Shown: one piece after another, positions 17,257 through 25,667 of the stretch
How the letters are laid out: each line of letters begins with the position of its first letter
Position numbering within the stretch: position 1 is the first letter of the stretch
Position numbers and translations under genes: made by a program
The notes under the pieces: model-generated
Told to the model about the DNA's origin: nothing
The model's database searches: none
Seen by the model: only the letters and a program-made list of their open reading frames with translations
Origin: Candidatus Gastranaerophilales bacterium
GTDB lineage: Bacteria > Cyanobacteriota > Vampirovibrionia > Gastranaerophilales > Gastranaerophilaceae
Assembly: GCA_910587175.1 (NCBI GenBank)
Contig: CAJULH010000011.1
Span: 1-48,050, forward strand
DNA: 48,050 nucleotides
Reading direction: 5' to 3'

Positions 17257-17418
17257 ATGCTGAATTTGAAAGAAAAAATTAGTTTGAACACACTAAAAAC
17301 TTTGGATGAAACTGATAAAATATTTGGAATCCTAAAATGTCTTTCTAAATATTGCCCAATCAGAAATAAAGAAATGTATGCTTTGTTAAATGTACTCTTT
17401 GAAAAAACTCCCTCATAA
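17257..17418 (+). CDS. Small unknown protein, 53 residues
   Basis: This is a short soluble, lysine-rich protein (MLNLKEKISLNTLKTLDE start; two cysteines in KCLSKYC) that I do not recognise. ATG 17257 is chosen because GAAAGGAAA precedes it by a normal distance; an in-frame TTG at 17221 would put the start inside the operator-like repeats. It is divergent from the HTH pair with a strong promoter between, so it may be regulated by them or act as their partner. Confidence 0.5.
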   Translation: MLNLKEKISLNTLKTLDETDKIFGILKCLSKYCPIRNKEMYALLNVLFEKTPS

Positions 17419-17593
17419 GAAAACGCATGTCAGATACCGCTGCAATGCTGGATAAAGAGCTTTAATTATATGAAATTAGTTATAAACTTCGAATTGATAT
17501 TTTTCTGTATACATCTTTTTGATGTTTCCTATAATGGATTTTCCTATATATATGCCAAACCAAAATAAAAAATGGATAAACTTATTATTTTCC

Positions 17594-18343
17594 TTAGAAA
17601 AACCTTGAAAATATTTTGATGTATAAAAATATTGAAGATAAAATTAAAAGTACCCCGGATATTTTGAGTAATATTTCCCCTGCGAATGAAAAGCGTTTCA
17701 TATTCTTTAAAAATGATGTTGAAACGCCGATGAGTACTATTATTAGCCCCTGTCCCAATGCAAAGAGGAAAAGCATCATTGCAGCATAGAACATATTAGC
17801 AGAAAGTGTTGCAAAGCTCATAATACCGGCTAAGATAGGTGTGGAGCAAGGCGTTGCAGCCAATGCAAAAAGAGAACCTACAATAAAAGGGTATAGAAAA
17901 AGGCTTTGTCCGTCAGATTTTGGCATCTTCTTTACAATCACAGGCAGAGTTAAATCCAAAACTCCTATAAGGTTTAATCCCATTACGAGCAATAGCGATG
18001 CGATAATTAAAATCCAGTAGGGTCCGCCTATGGACATAAAGACCCTTCCTGTAAGGGCACAGGCAATTCCTATTATGGTTAAAATGGCAGAAAGCCCTAA
18101 AACAAAGGATAAAAGCTGAATAAATGTTTTGAAATTGGCTGAAAATCTGCTTTTATTGTTTTCATTTTCTATATCATCCTTTGCGCCATATCCGCCGACG
18201 TATGCAACAATTATGGGTAATACCCCGAGAGAACACGGGCTAAGCGATGCTATAACACCTCCAAGAAAGGATATAGCAAGGAAAAGGAGTGAAAATTCTC
18301 CTGTTTGCATTTTTAATATTAATTCTTTAATTAATTCTTCCAT
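17594..18343 (-). CDS. ccdA: CcdA/DsbD-type membrane thiol-disulfide transporter
   Basis: This 249-residue integral membrane protein has about six helices. It carries the two family cysteines in SLSPCSLGVLP (near residue 37) and AATPCSTPILAG (near residue 163). CcdA/DsbD proteins pass reducing equivalents from cytoplasmic thioredoxin across the membrane, for cytochrome c maturation or for reduction of exported proteins. The thioredoxin-like membrane protein just upstream is the natural partner. Here the electrons could help control disulfides of exported Cys-rich proteins, which is an inference. Confidence 0.88.
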   Translation of the reverse strand: MEELIKELILKMQTGEFSLLFLAISFLGGVIASLSPCSLGVLPIIVAYVGGYGAKDDIENENNKSRFSANFKTFIQLLSFVLGLSAILTIIGIACALTGRVFMSIGGPYWILIIASLLLVMGLNLIGVLDLTLPVIVKKMPKSDGQSLFLYPFIVGSLFALAATPCSTPILAGIMSFATLSANMFYAAMMLFLFALGQGLIIVLIGVSTSFLKNMKRFSFAGEILLKISGVLLILSSIFLYIKIFSRFF

Positions 18344-18426
18344 TTTGAAATCCTTTATTTTGTGGTGTTTTTAAATGCAAAAGGTGCCCCTTTGCCTGTA
18401 AGACAATAGGGACACGTTTATTTAAT

Positions 18427-18840
18427 CTATTTGATATTATTCAGGCTGGTTCTAAGTTCCTCTTCGCTTAGAACTCCTTCTGTCTTTTGTATAATTTTTC
18501 CATCCTTGCTTACAAAGATTAATGTAGGAACAACTGTCACTTTGTAGGTTTTAACAGCTTCAGAGCTTGCTTTTGAACCGTCTGAAACGTTGATTTCTTC
18601 AAAAGTAACAGCATCTTGATAATCAGGAATTACACCAACCATTATCTTTGAAACTTTTTTGCAGTCTGAACACATTGGGGATGAAAATTTCATCATTTTT
18701 GGTTTTCCGTTTGTTGGAACCACCATATGGCTTGCAGTTTTTACTTCTTCGGCGTTTGTTTTATTGTAGTTTGTTTCAAGCCAGGCAAATACGCCAAGGG
18801 GAACAACAAATATTAATAAGACTATAATCCAATTTCTCAT
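18427..18840 (-). CDS. Membrane-anchored thioredoxin-like protein
   Basis: This 137-residue protein has an N-terminal membrane anchor (residues 3-20, IVLLIFVVPLGVFAWLE) and a thioredoxin fold facing outside. The active site is CSDC near residue 57 (SPMCSDCKKVSK) instead of the usual CGPC. The cis-Pro loop is VVPTLIFV. It is followed 83 bases later by a CcdA-like transporter on the same strand, with a hairpin between them. The pair most likely exchanges electrons with envelope substrates. AGAGGTAGATG gives a good start. Confidence 0.8.
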   Translation of the reverse strand: MRNWIIVLLIFVVPLGVFAWLETNYNKTNAEEVKTASHMVVPTNGKPKMMKFSSPMCSDCKKVSKIMVGVIPDYQDAVTFEEINVSDGSKASSEAVKTYKVTVVPTLIFVSKDGKIIQKTEGVLSEEELRTSLNNIK

Positions 18841-18947
18841 ATCATCTACCTCTTTTTTAAATTACGAAAAAATTATAAGGAGTTTTAAAAATTTCATTAT
18901 TCCCCGAAAGCGCAAATCTGTTTTCTTATATTCTTTTGGGAAAAATT

Positions 18948-20486
18948 TTATACACCGCCATACCCCCTGAATTGCAGTGCCTGTGCAATGTGGGATGCTA
19001 AAATATCCTCTTTTTCATCCAGGTCTGCAATTGTTCTTGAAATTTTTAAAATTCTGTCAAATCCTCTGGCAGAAAGATTAAAAGTCTTTGAGGCGTTTTT
19101 CAGCATTTCTTTTGCATCCGTTTTTAAATTACAATATTTTCTTATTAATTTCGGGTTTAATTCTGAATTTGTGAAAATCTTTTCACCTTTTTCTCTTTCA
19201 CTTTTATATCTTTCAAGCTGAATTTCTCTTGCTCTTGTCACTCTTTTTCTTACCTCAATTGAAGATTCAGCTTCTGTATTTTGTTCTAAAAGCTCATCTT
19301 CATCAAGTCTTGGCACGTCAATGTGTATATCTATTCTATCCAAAAGAGGTCCGGAGAGTTTGTTTCTGTATCTGTTTATTTGAAATTCACTGCATTTACA
19401 CTCCACTTTTTTGTCACCCAAAAAGCCGCATGGGCAAGGGTTCATGGCGCCAAGCAGTATAAAATTTGCAGGATATTTTATGCTTGTCTGCGCACGGGAT
19501 ATTGTTACTTCTCCGTCTTCCACAGGTTGTCTTAAAACTTCAAGCACGGAACGCGGAAATTCCGGCATTTCATCCAAAAACAGAACCCCTCTGTGTGCGA
19601 GGGTAATCTCACCCGGTTTTGGGTTTGAGCCTCCGCCGATAATTCCTGCAGCAGAAGCACTGTGGTGCGGTGCTCTTATCGGACGTTCTGAAATTAAAGG
19701 ATTATTATAATCCAGAAGTCCGGCTATAGAATAAATTTTGGTAATTTCTATAGCTTCATCCTTGCTTAAAGGAGGCAATATGGATGGAAAGGCTTTTGCA
19801 AGGAGGGTTTTTCCGCTTCCTGGGCTTCCTGCCATAAGCACATTGTGAGCTCCTGCGGCTGCAATTTCAAGTGCGCGTTTTGCAAATTTTTGCCCCTTAA
19901 TATATTTAAAATCCGTACCGTATTCCTTGTCCATCGTGATAAAATCATCAATATTTTGTTTTATGGTTTGAAGGGGTTCACCTGTGTTTAAATGGTTTAC
20001 AACTTCACAAAGGTTTTTTGCTCCCAAAATTTCAATGTTTTCTGCAAAGCTTGCCTCTTTTAAATTTTCATAAGGGATTATAACCTTTTTAATTCCAAGG
20101 TTTTTCAGTCCGAAAACGATAGGAAGTACACCATGAACGGGTTTTATGGAGCCATCCAGGGATAATTCTCCTATGAATGCTATATTATTTGGTTCATTTA
20201 AAATCACGCCCTCTTTTGTTAAAATTCCTGCAGCCATTGCCAAATCATACGCTGCCCCTTCTTTTTTAAGGTCAGCCGGAGCAAGATTTATGACCACCTT
20301 TGTCTGCGGAAAAGAGTATGCCGAGTTTTTAATTGCAAGCTTCAGCCTCTCTTTTGCCTCTGATATTGCAGCATCACCAAGCCCTATTATTGAAATCTGC
20401 GGCAGGGAATTTGTGATATCAACCTCGACTTCAATTTTAAAGACATCAAGCCCTATGGTGGCTGCGCTTAAGATTTTAACTACCAA
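18948..20486 (-). CDS. comM: ComM/YifB-type AAA+ ATPase
   Basis: This 512-residue member of the magnesium-chelatase-like ComM family has an N-terminal S5-like domain (VEVDITNSLPQISIIGLGD), a Walker A in AGSPGSGKTLLAKAF near residue 218, a Walker B in VLFLDEMPEF, and a C-terminal domain with LSARGFDRILKISRTIADL. ComM is a branch-migration helicase that extends strand exchange during natural transformation. It begins with TTG right after the stop of the upstream gene. A transformation helicase is notable in a window that also holds a large array of homologous cassettes, though the two are 16 kb apart. Confidence 0.93.
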   Translation of the reverse strand: MVVKILSAATIGLDVFKIEVEVDITNSLPQISIIGLGDAAISEAKERLKLAIKNSAYSFPQTKVVINLAPADLKKEGAAYDLAMAAGILTKEGVILNEPNNIAFIGELSLDGSIKPVHGVLPIVFGLKNLGIKKVIIPYENLKEASFAENIEILGAKNLCEVVNHLNTGEPLQTIKQNIDDFITMDKEYGTDFKYIKGQKFAKRALEIAAAGAHNVLMAGSPGSGKTLLAKAFPSILPPLSKDEAIEITKIYSIAGLLDYNNPLISERPIRAPHHSASAAGIIGGGSNPKPGEITLAHRGVLFLDEMPEFPRSVLEVLRQPVEDGEVTISRAQTSIKYPANFILLGAMNPCPCGFLGDKKVECKCSEFQINRYRNKLSGPLLDRIDIHIDVPRLDEDELLEQNTEAESSIEVRKRVTRAREIQLERYKSEREKGEKIFTNSELNPKLIRKYCNLKTDAKEMLKNASKTFNLSARGFDRILKISRTIADLDEKEDILASHIAQALQFRGYGGV

Positions 20487-20487
20487 A

Positions 20488-21162
20488 TCAGTTTATTCCT
20501 ATAAAACTTATAGATTTTATCAGATTCAATGTGGCATCAGGTGAGTAATTTCCTGAAAGCCTTGTTGAGAGCACGATTTTTGTGGATGTGTCATCGTTAG
20601 TTTGTTGTTTTACGGCTCTTTGAATTTTAGCTACAATACCATCATCAGCGTTTTTGGTATTATAAGCTGCAATCGTGCCTGCCACCTTTATAAAAGGTAT
20701 TCCTTTAATTCCTGCCTTAAAGTTTACATAAGGAACAATTTTTCCCTTTGCAAGCACTGTGCCCCTCTGGGTTATTTCTATATCTCTTAAACCTATGGGC
20801 GAATTTTTTATAGTATCCATCAGTTCGTAAAGTTTAAGGTCTATTTTTGTGCTGTAAAAATCTGCCTGGTTGATTGTTACTGTGTCTGCAATATCTATAA
20901 GGCTTATTTTTTGTCCGGATGGGATATATGTGGCTGTTATTTTTCTGTATTTTCCAATTGTTACAGACCTTTGGAATTTATAATCCGTGCTTGTGTGGGC
21001 AAAGCTTCCGAAATCTTTTTCTTCCTGGATGAATACTTCTCTTGGAGGGTTTGCATATTTATCAAATTTTTCTTTTACAGCCTGTGGTCCGTTAAAGAAG
21101 AAAAATGCATATATTACAAGACCTACAATGATTAAACGAAAAATGCTTTTCAGGCAGCCCAT
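20488..21162 (-). CDS. Membrane-anchored protein of unknown function
   Basis: This 224-residue protein has one N-terminal membrane helix (about residues 5-25, SIFRLIIVGLVIYAFFFFNG) and an external mixed, beta-rich domain without cysteines or clear catalytic motifs. I do not recognise the family. AGGAGGAATTT precedes ATG, a very strong ribosome site. Its stop lies one base before the comM start, so the two are translationally coupled and it may have an envelope role connected to DNA uptake or repair; this is guesswork from position. Confidence 0.7.
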   Translation of the reverse strand: MGCLKSIFRLIIVGLVIYAFFFFNGPQAVKEKFDKYANPPREVFIQEEKDFGSFAHTSTDYKFQRSVTIGKYRKITATYIPSGQKISLIDIADTVTINQADFYSTKIDLKLYELMDTIKNSPIGLRDIEITQRGTVLAKGKIVPYVNFKAGIKGIPFIKVAGTIAAYNTKNADDGIVAKIQRAVKQQTNDDTSTKIVLSTRLSGNYSPDATLNLIKSISFIGIN

Positions 21163-21189
21163 AAATTCCTCCTAAAAATTGTTAATTTT

Positions 21190-21219
21190 TTGCCAAGTAA
21201 GATGTATTTATTTTATTAT
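21190..21219 (+). promoter_or_regulatory. mutS: Promoter ending at the mutS start codon
   Basis: TTGCCA (21190-21195), 18 bp, then TATTAT (21214-21219). Seven bases separate the -10 from ATG 21227, so transcription would begin at or next to the start codon. No ribosome site is present. Confidence 0.5.
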
Positions 21220-21226
21220 AAAATAT

Positions 21227-23662
21227 ATGGAATATCAAAATTTTATCAAATCCGCTGAAGTTGATATAAATAAAGCTTCCAGAATTTTAAAACAATATCT
21301 TACAATAAAAAGAGAAAACACTGATTCTATAGTATTTTTCAGGCTCGGGGATTTCTATGAAACCTATTTTGAAGATGCTATGCTGCTCTCTAAAGTTTGC
21401 GGTGTTCTTTTAACAAAAAGAAAATTCTCGGAACTTGGCGATGTTTTAATGGCAGGGGTGCCGCATACAAGTGCGGATATTTATATATCCAAGCTGACAG
21501 GTGAAAAATACAAAGTTGCAATAGTAGAGCAGGTTCAAAAGAAAGAGGATGTAAAAAAGGGAGATATTATAAAAAGGGAGGTCATAAGGACTTATTCGCC
21601 CGGAACCCTTATTGACGAAGCTTTTCTTGATTCAAAGGAAAATAATTTTATTGCATCCATCCTGAAAGACGGTTATAAATACGGTTTAAGCTATGCTGAT
21701 ATTTCAACCGGAGAATTTTTTATAACTGAAGGAAATCTGGATGAAATCTTGTGTGAGCTTTCAAAGATAAATCCGAGCGAGCTTTTATTAAAGATGAAAA
21801 CCAGAGAGATAGAGCCTTTTAAAGCAGTGCCTGAAAAAGAAGCGGATATTGATGAAATTATATGGAAAAAATATCCGTATACGCTTATAAATAAAGATTT
21901 TTATACTCTTGAATTTCAAACTGATTCCCTGATGGAATACAAGCTTGGTCTTATGTGTGCAAATTCCATTATAAACTATGCAAAAGACACCCAGAAAAGC
22001 TTTATGCCAAAGCTTGATATTATCAGAAAATACAGCATTTCAAGCCACTTGATAATGAATGAAAAAACAAGAGAAAACCTCGAATTAAACAGAAATTCGC
22101 ACGATAAGAAAAAATACGGTTCAATTTTTTGGGCGGCAGACAGATGTAAAACCCCTATGGGCAAAAGGCTTCTAGCCTCTTTTTTAAATGAGCCTCTTTA
22201 TAATGTTAAAGAAATTGAAAAACGTTTGGATGGAGTAGAAGAGCTTATTGCAAACAAAGAAAAGCTTGAAGAATTATCTGAGCTTTTGGAAAATTTAGCG
22301 GATATTTCGCGTCTTTCATCCAAGTTATCCAATGGGACTGTAAGCCCCAAGGAGCTTTTAGCTATAAAGAGCACCTTGAATATTGTAGAAAAATTCAATA
22401 CCCTTATAAATTGCTTTAACAGCCCGGTTTTAGGGAATTCCTATGATGATGAAATTCTGATAAGTTACAGAGATATTATAGAAAGGACTATAAAAGAAGA
22501 TCCTGCAGGAAATATCAGGGTTGGAGGAATAATTAAAGAAGGTGCAAACGGTACGCTGGATGCCTTGAGAACTGAAATTTTAATGGCGGAGGATGAAGTT
22601 TCAGAATATGAAAACGAGCTCATTCAAAAAACAGGGGTTAAAAATTTAAAGATAAATTATGCCAAAAATACAGGCTATTCAATAGATGTGCCGGTTGTTG
22701 GCATAAAGGCATTTTGTACGGTAGTTGGTGTATATACCCTGAAGCAAAAGCTATCCGGGTCTGAAAAGTATACAACGCCAAGGCTTTCGCAGCTTGAAGA
22801 GAAGATTTTATCTTTGAAATTAAAATCATTTGAGCTTGAATATGATACTTATTTGAAACTTCGGGAGTATTCAAAGGAATTAACCCAGCCGCTTCGTGAT
22901 TTTTCATATGATGTGGCTTTGAAAGATGTGCTTGTATCGTATGCAATAAGCGCAATAGAGGGTGATTATACAAGACCGAAATTTTGCAAAAATTTTAAAT
23001 ATCAAATAAAAGATGGTCTTCACCCTGTATTAAAGCGCCTTTCAACAGAATTGGGCACCCGTATAGATTCTTTGGATGCGGATTTTAACGATTTGGAAAA
23101 AATTAAAATATTAACCGGTGCAAATATGGTAGGCAAAAGCACCTATTTAAGGCAGATTGCAGCACTCATCATTTTGGCGCAGGCGGGTTCGTATGTGCCC
23201 TGCAAGGGTTTCAAAGCTTCTCTTGTTGATAAAATATTTGCAAGGATGGGAAGCTATGATGATATGTTGGGTAATAATTCTGCGTTTATGTGTGAAATGC
23301 TTGATGTGGCTGTGATTTTGAGAAATTCAACAGTAAATAGCTTGATTTTGCTTGATGAAACAGGGGTGAGTACGTCGTATAAGGACGGTATATCTGTATC
23401 CTACGGAATTATAAAATACATAGCAAAAGAGATAGGCGCGAAAACCGTTCTTGCAACTCATTTTCAGGCACTCAATGTTTTGGAAAGCGATGTCGAAAAT
23501 GTGAAAAATTACAGGCTCGTTCAAAAAGAAAAAGACGGACATAGCGCAAGATGCCTGGAGACGGGTGTTTGTACGGAAAGCAACGGCTTGTACGCTGCAA
23601 AAACGGCTAATTTGCCCCCCTATGTCCTTGATTGTGCAAAAGAATTTGCACAAAGAGTGTAG
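21227..23662 (+). CDS. mutS: DNA mismatch repair ATPase MutS, divergent ATPase motifs
   Basis: This 811-residue MutS has the mismatch-wedge motif in FRLGDFYETYFEDA (near residue 37), middle connector/lever domains, and a C-terminal ABC ATPase. Walker A reads GANMVGKSTYLRQIA near residue 630 where GPNMGGKST is usual. The Walker B/D-loop reads LILLDETGVSTSYKDG where DExGRGTSTxDG is usual. The H-loop THF is present. Length is that of MutS1, slightly short at the C-terminus. The start is ATG 21227; an upstream in-frame TTG would add 16 hydrophobic residues. The mRNA may be leaderless. MutL is not in this window. Confidence 0.93.
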   Translation: MEYQNFIKSAEVDINKASRILKQYLTIKRENTDSIVFFRLGDFYETYFEDAMLLSKVCGVLLTKRKFSELGDVLMAGVPHTSADIYISKLTGEKYKVAIVEQVQKKEDVKKGDIIKREVIRTYSPGTLIDEAFLDSKENNFIASILKDGYKYGLSYADISTGEFFITEGNLDEILCELSKINPSELLLKMKTREIEPFKAVPEKEADIDEIIWKKYPYTLINKDFYTLEFQTDSLMEYKLGLMCANSIINYAKDTQKSFMPKLDIIRKYSISSHLIMNEKTRENLELNRNSHDKKKYGSIFWAADRCKTPMGKRLLASFLNEPLYNVKEIEKRLDGVEELIANKEKLEELSELLENLADISRLSSKLSNGTVSPKELLAIKSTLNIVEKFNTLINCFNSPVLGNSYDDEILISYRDIIERTIKEDPAGNIRVGGIIKEGANGTLDALRTEILMAEDEVSEYENELIQKTGVKNLKINYAKNTGYSIDVPVVGIKAFCTVVGVYTLKQKLSGSEKYTTPRLSQLEEKILSLKLKSFELEYDTYLKLREYSKELTQPLRDFSYDVALKDVLVSYAISAIEGDYTRPKFCKNFKYQIKDGLHPVLKRLSTELGTRIDSLDADFNDLEKIKILTGANMVGKSTYLRQIAALIILAQAGSYVPCKGFKASLVDKIFARMGSYDDMLGNNSAFMCEMLDVAVILRNSTVNSLILLDETGVSTSYKDGISVSYGIIKYIAKEIGAKTVLATHFQALNVLESDVENVKNYRLVQKEKDGHSARCLETGVCTESNGLYAAKTANLPPYVLDCAKEFAQRV

Positions 23663-24012
23663 AATTTTTGTGCAAATGCTGATATAAAGTGAACAAATAC
23701 ACATAGTACTGTTTTTTGAAAAGTTCATGCATTTGCAGGATACCCGGAAACTTAAAAAAGTTTATATTACCATTATGGAAAAGAGAAATTTAATTTTTAA
23801 TATTTGGTATAATATTCACCCTGTGGCTCACTTTTGGCTTATTATAAGCACATTTGGCATGCTTTGCATGTGGGGTGCTATGAATCTTGCAGGGTAATTG
23901 CCGCTTTTAGCCGCATTCTATAGATGTATTGTTTTTATTTTAATCTGTTATGTCTGCTGCGCCTGATATGCTGCCTGCCCTTAGGAAAATGACATTTTAT
24001 TTTATTATGGTG
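23663..24012. other. Intergenic region after mutS
   Basis: About 490 bases separate mutS from the next firm gene. No clear terminator for mutS is seen. The stretch holds a weak 40-residue open frame (23775-23897), a local inverted repeat CATGC-TTT-GCATG (23858-23870), and at its right end the promoter and leader hairpin of the gene at 24155. Confidence 0.4.
23775..23897 (+). CDS. Possible 40-residue membrane peptide
   Basis: A short open frame with one predicted membrane helix (VAHFWLIISTFGMLCMWGA) in the mutS-24155 gap. No convincing ribosome site or promoter is visible, and it may be chance. It is listed because the amino-acid make-up is that of a small membrane protein. Confidence 0.2.
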   Translation: MEKRNLIFNIWYNIHPVAHFWLIISTFGMLCMWGAMNLAG

Positions 24013-24041
24013 TTGACAAGTATTATTTGTTGTGATATAGT
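24013..24041 (+). promoter_or_regulatory. Strong sigma-70-like promoter of the gene at 24155
   Basis: TTGACA (24013-24018), a 17-bp spacer and TATAGT (24036-24041) match consensus at 11 of 12 positions. The transcript would carry a leader of about 107 bases including the hairpin at 24095-24133. Confidence 0.65.
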
Positions 24042-24094
24042 ATTAAAAATTTGAGAAAAAGTTCAAAAACTAGGTTAGATAGTTAATAGAACGA

Positions 24095-24133
24095 AAAACA
24101 CACTAATTTTTTTGTGCAAAATTGGTGTGGTTT
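24095..24133 (+). promoter_or_regulatory. Leader hairpin upstream of the gene at 24155
   Basis: Two 16-base arms (24095-24110 and 24118-24133) pair at 14 positions around a 7-base loop. The stem ends 21 bases before the start codon. It could be an attenuator or an mRNA-stabilising structure. Confidence 0.45.
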
Positions 24134-24154
24134 AATTGTGTTATAGGATAAAAA

Positions 24155-24808
24155 ATGAGAACCAACCCGATAAGCAATAGAGAGAATAGAAATTTTAACG
24201 TGCCCAAGGCAGGTTTGATGGGCGCTGCGCTTGGCTATGCGGGTACTTATGCAATTCCTTTGACTACAAAAGAACATGCAAATTATTTTACTGATTCTGT
24301 TAAAAATGCCATAAACAGCAAGGTGGTTGAGGCAAGAAAAGGTGAAATAAATGCTATAAAAGAGGGCTTTAAAAACAGTAAAGTTGAGCCTCTTGTAAAA
24401 GATTTATTTGAAAAAAGTACAGATTTACTTGAAAGCAATCCAAAACAGGCACTTAAAGATTTGGCTGCAGACAACAGCGTGAGTACTTCCGTTAAGGGTG
24501 CTGTGGGCGAATTATTTAACCAGGTAAACCGTTCCGGCAATACTACAAAATTTTTGGAAAATGCAAAAGTGAGCTGGGCTGCAAAGACAGGAAACAGGTC
24601 TGCGCTTTTTTGGGCAGCGCTTGGTATGTTTGTTATGATGAGTGCGGCTGTTTTAAAAGAAAGCCTTGATACATTTTTCCCAAAAAAACCAAAAGAGCCT
24701 GAAATCAGAAATCCCGAAGATGAGGTTATTGATTATATAATCAATGCCGCAGAGGGTCCTGCTGAACTATATATTTTAGAGCGTGGTTTTGCAAGGAATA
24801 AAAGATAA
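24155..24808 (+). CDS. Lineage-type protein with one membrane segment, unknown function
   Basis: This 217-residue protein has a polar N-terminus (MRTNPISNRENRNFNVPKAG), a short hydrophobic patch near residues 22-35, a helical middle with many Lys and Glu (about residues 45-145), and a single membrane helix near residues 150-170 (SALFWAALGMFVMMSAAVL), then a Pro/Lys-rich tail. I do not recognise the family. It has its own strong promoter and a structured leader. A weak AGGAT precedes ATG. Confidence 0.65.
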   Translation: MRTNPISNRENRNFNVPKAGLMGAALGYAGTYAIPLTTKEHANYFTDSVKNAINSKVVEARKGEINAIKEGFKNSKVEPLVKDLFEKSTDLLESNPKQALKDLAADNSVSTSVKGAVGELFNQVNRSGNTTKFLENAKVSWAAKTGNRSALFWAALGMFVMMSAAVLKESLDTFFPKKPKEPEIRNPEDEVIDYIINAAEGPAELYILERGFARNKR

Positions 24809-24855
24809 ATTCCTTTTGTAATATACAAATTTACTTTGGCATTAAAAAAACGCTT

Positions 24856-25566
24856 TTAAGCAAGCTTTTTTGCTGCTTTATCAAGTTTCATTTTTTTATG
24901 AATATCTTTTATAGCCTTTGATGCAGTTTCATAATTTTCTTCGTTGCAAAATGCCATCATTTTATTTTCGCCTTTGTTTGTATAACTGCCATCAGCCTTT
25001 TTCAAATCTTTTTTAGAAAGCTTAATTGCATCCGTATCATCTTTGCTTAAAACATCAGCTAAAACTGTTGATACAGCCTCTTCTGAAACATCAATCATAC
25101 CGTCATTATTAACATCAAATGCTTTTGCGCTTAATTTTGTATTTGTTGTGTCGCCGAACGCTTCGTTTAATTCTTTATCTGCCTCTTCAACAGTCATAGC
25201 TTTTTTGCCCATTGCTTCGCTTGTGAAGCCGATAAGGGCTTTTGTATCTATGCTGTGTCCTTTAAATAGTTTTGCAAAAAAGCCTGATATGGCGCCTTTT
25301 TTTGGTGTATACCTTAGAAGAAAATCAATTGGCGGCATTTTGTCTTCTTTACATTTTGTCATAACCTCGTTGTACATATCTTCAACCGATCCGCTTTTTG
25401 TGAAAACATCAGGGTTTAGAGGTTTGCTTTGAATTTCAAAGTCTTTAATATAGCCTAAATGGTTGACTGCGGCGTTTTTTCCGTAGTTTACACCTTTTGC
25501 CTTTGTTCCGTATTGTCCGTCGGCTCCGTTTATTAAGGCTTTTGACCCTGCTATATCATAAGACAT
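24856..25566 (-). CDS. Protein with one EF-hand-like calcium loop, unknown function
   Basis: This 236-residue protein has no signal peptide. Near residues 150-162 it carries DVNNDGMIDVSEE, a good EF-hand/dockerin-like calcium loop (acidic residues at positions 1, 3, 5 and 12, Gly at 6). The C-terminus is very Lys-rich. GGAAGGAAAA lies upstream of ATG. A -10-like TATAAT (minus strand, 25598-25593) is near the start but its -35 is weak. The rest is not recognised. Confidence 0.65.
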   Translation of the reverse strand: MSYDIAGSKALINGADGQYGTKAKGVNYGKNAAVNHLGYIKDFEIQSKPLNPDVFTKSGSVEDMYNEVMTKCKEDKMPPIDFLLRYTPKKGAISGFFAKLFKGHSIDTKALIGFTSEAMGKKAMTVEEADKELNEAFGDTTNTKLSAKAFDVNNDGMIDVSEEAVSTVLADVLSKDDTDAIKLSKKDLKKADGSYTNKGENKMMAFCNEENYETASKAIKDIHKKMKLDKAAKKLA

Positions 25567-25667
25567 AATAAGATTTTCCTTCCTTTATGTATATTATAAA
25601 ACATTGACAAAAGAAAAATTGCCAAAAATTAGTAAGGAATGTAAAAATTCTGAAGAATTGTTGAAGA

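Noticed and set aside
17419..17593. Small minus-strand frame after the CcdA gene ending near 17475
   Set aside because: There is no start codon with a ribosome site, and the composition is AT-rich low complexity; it may be chance.
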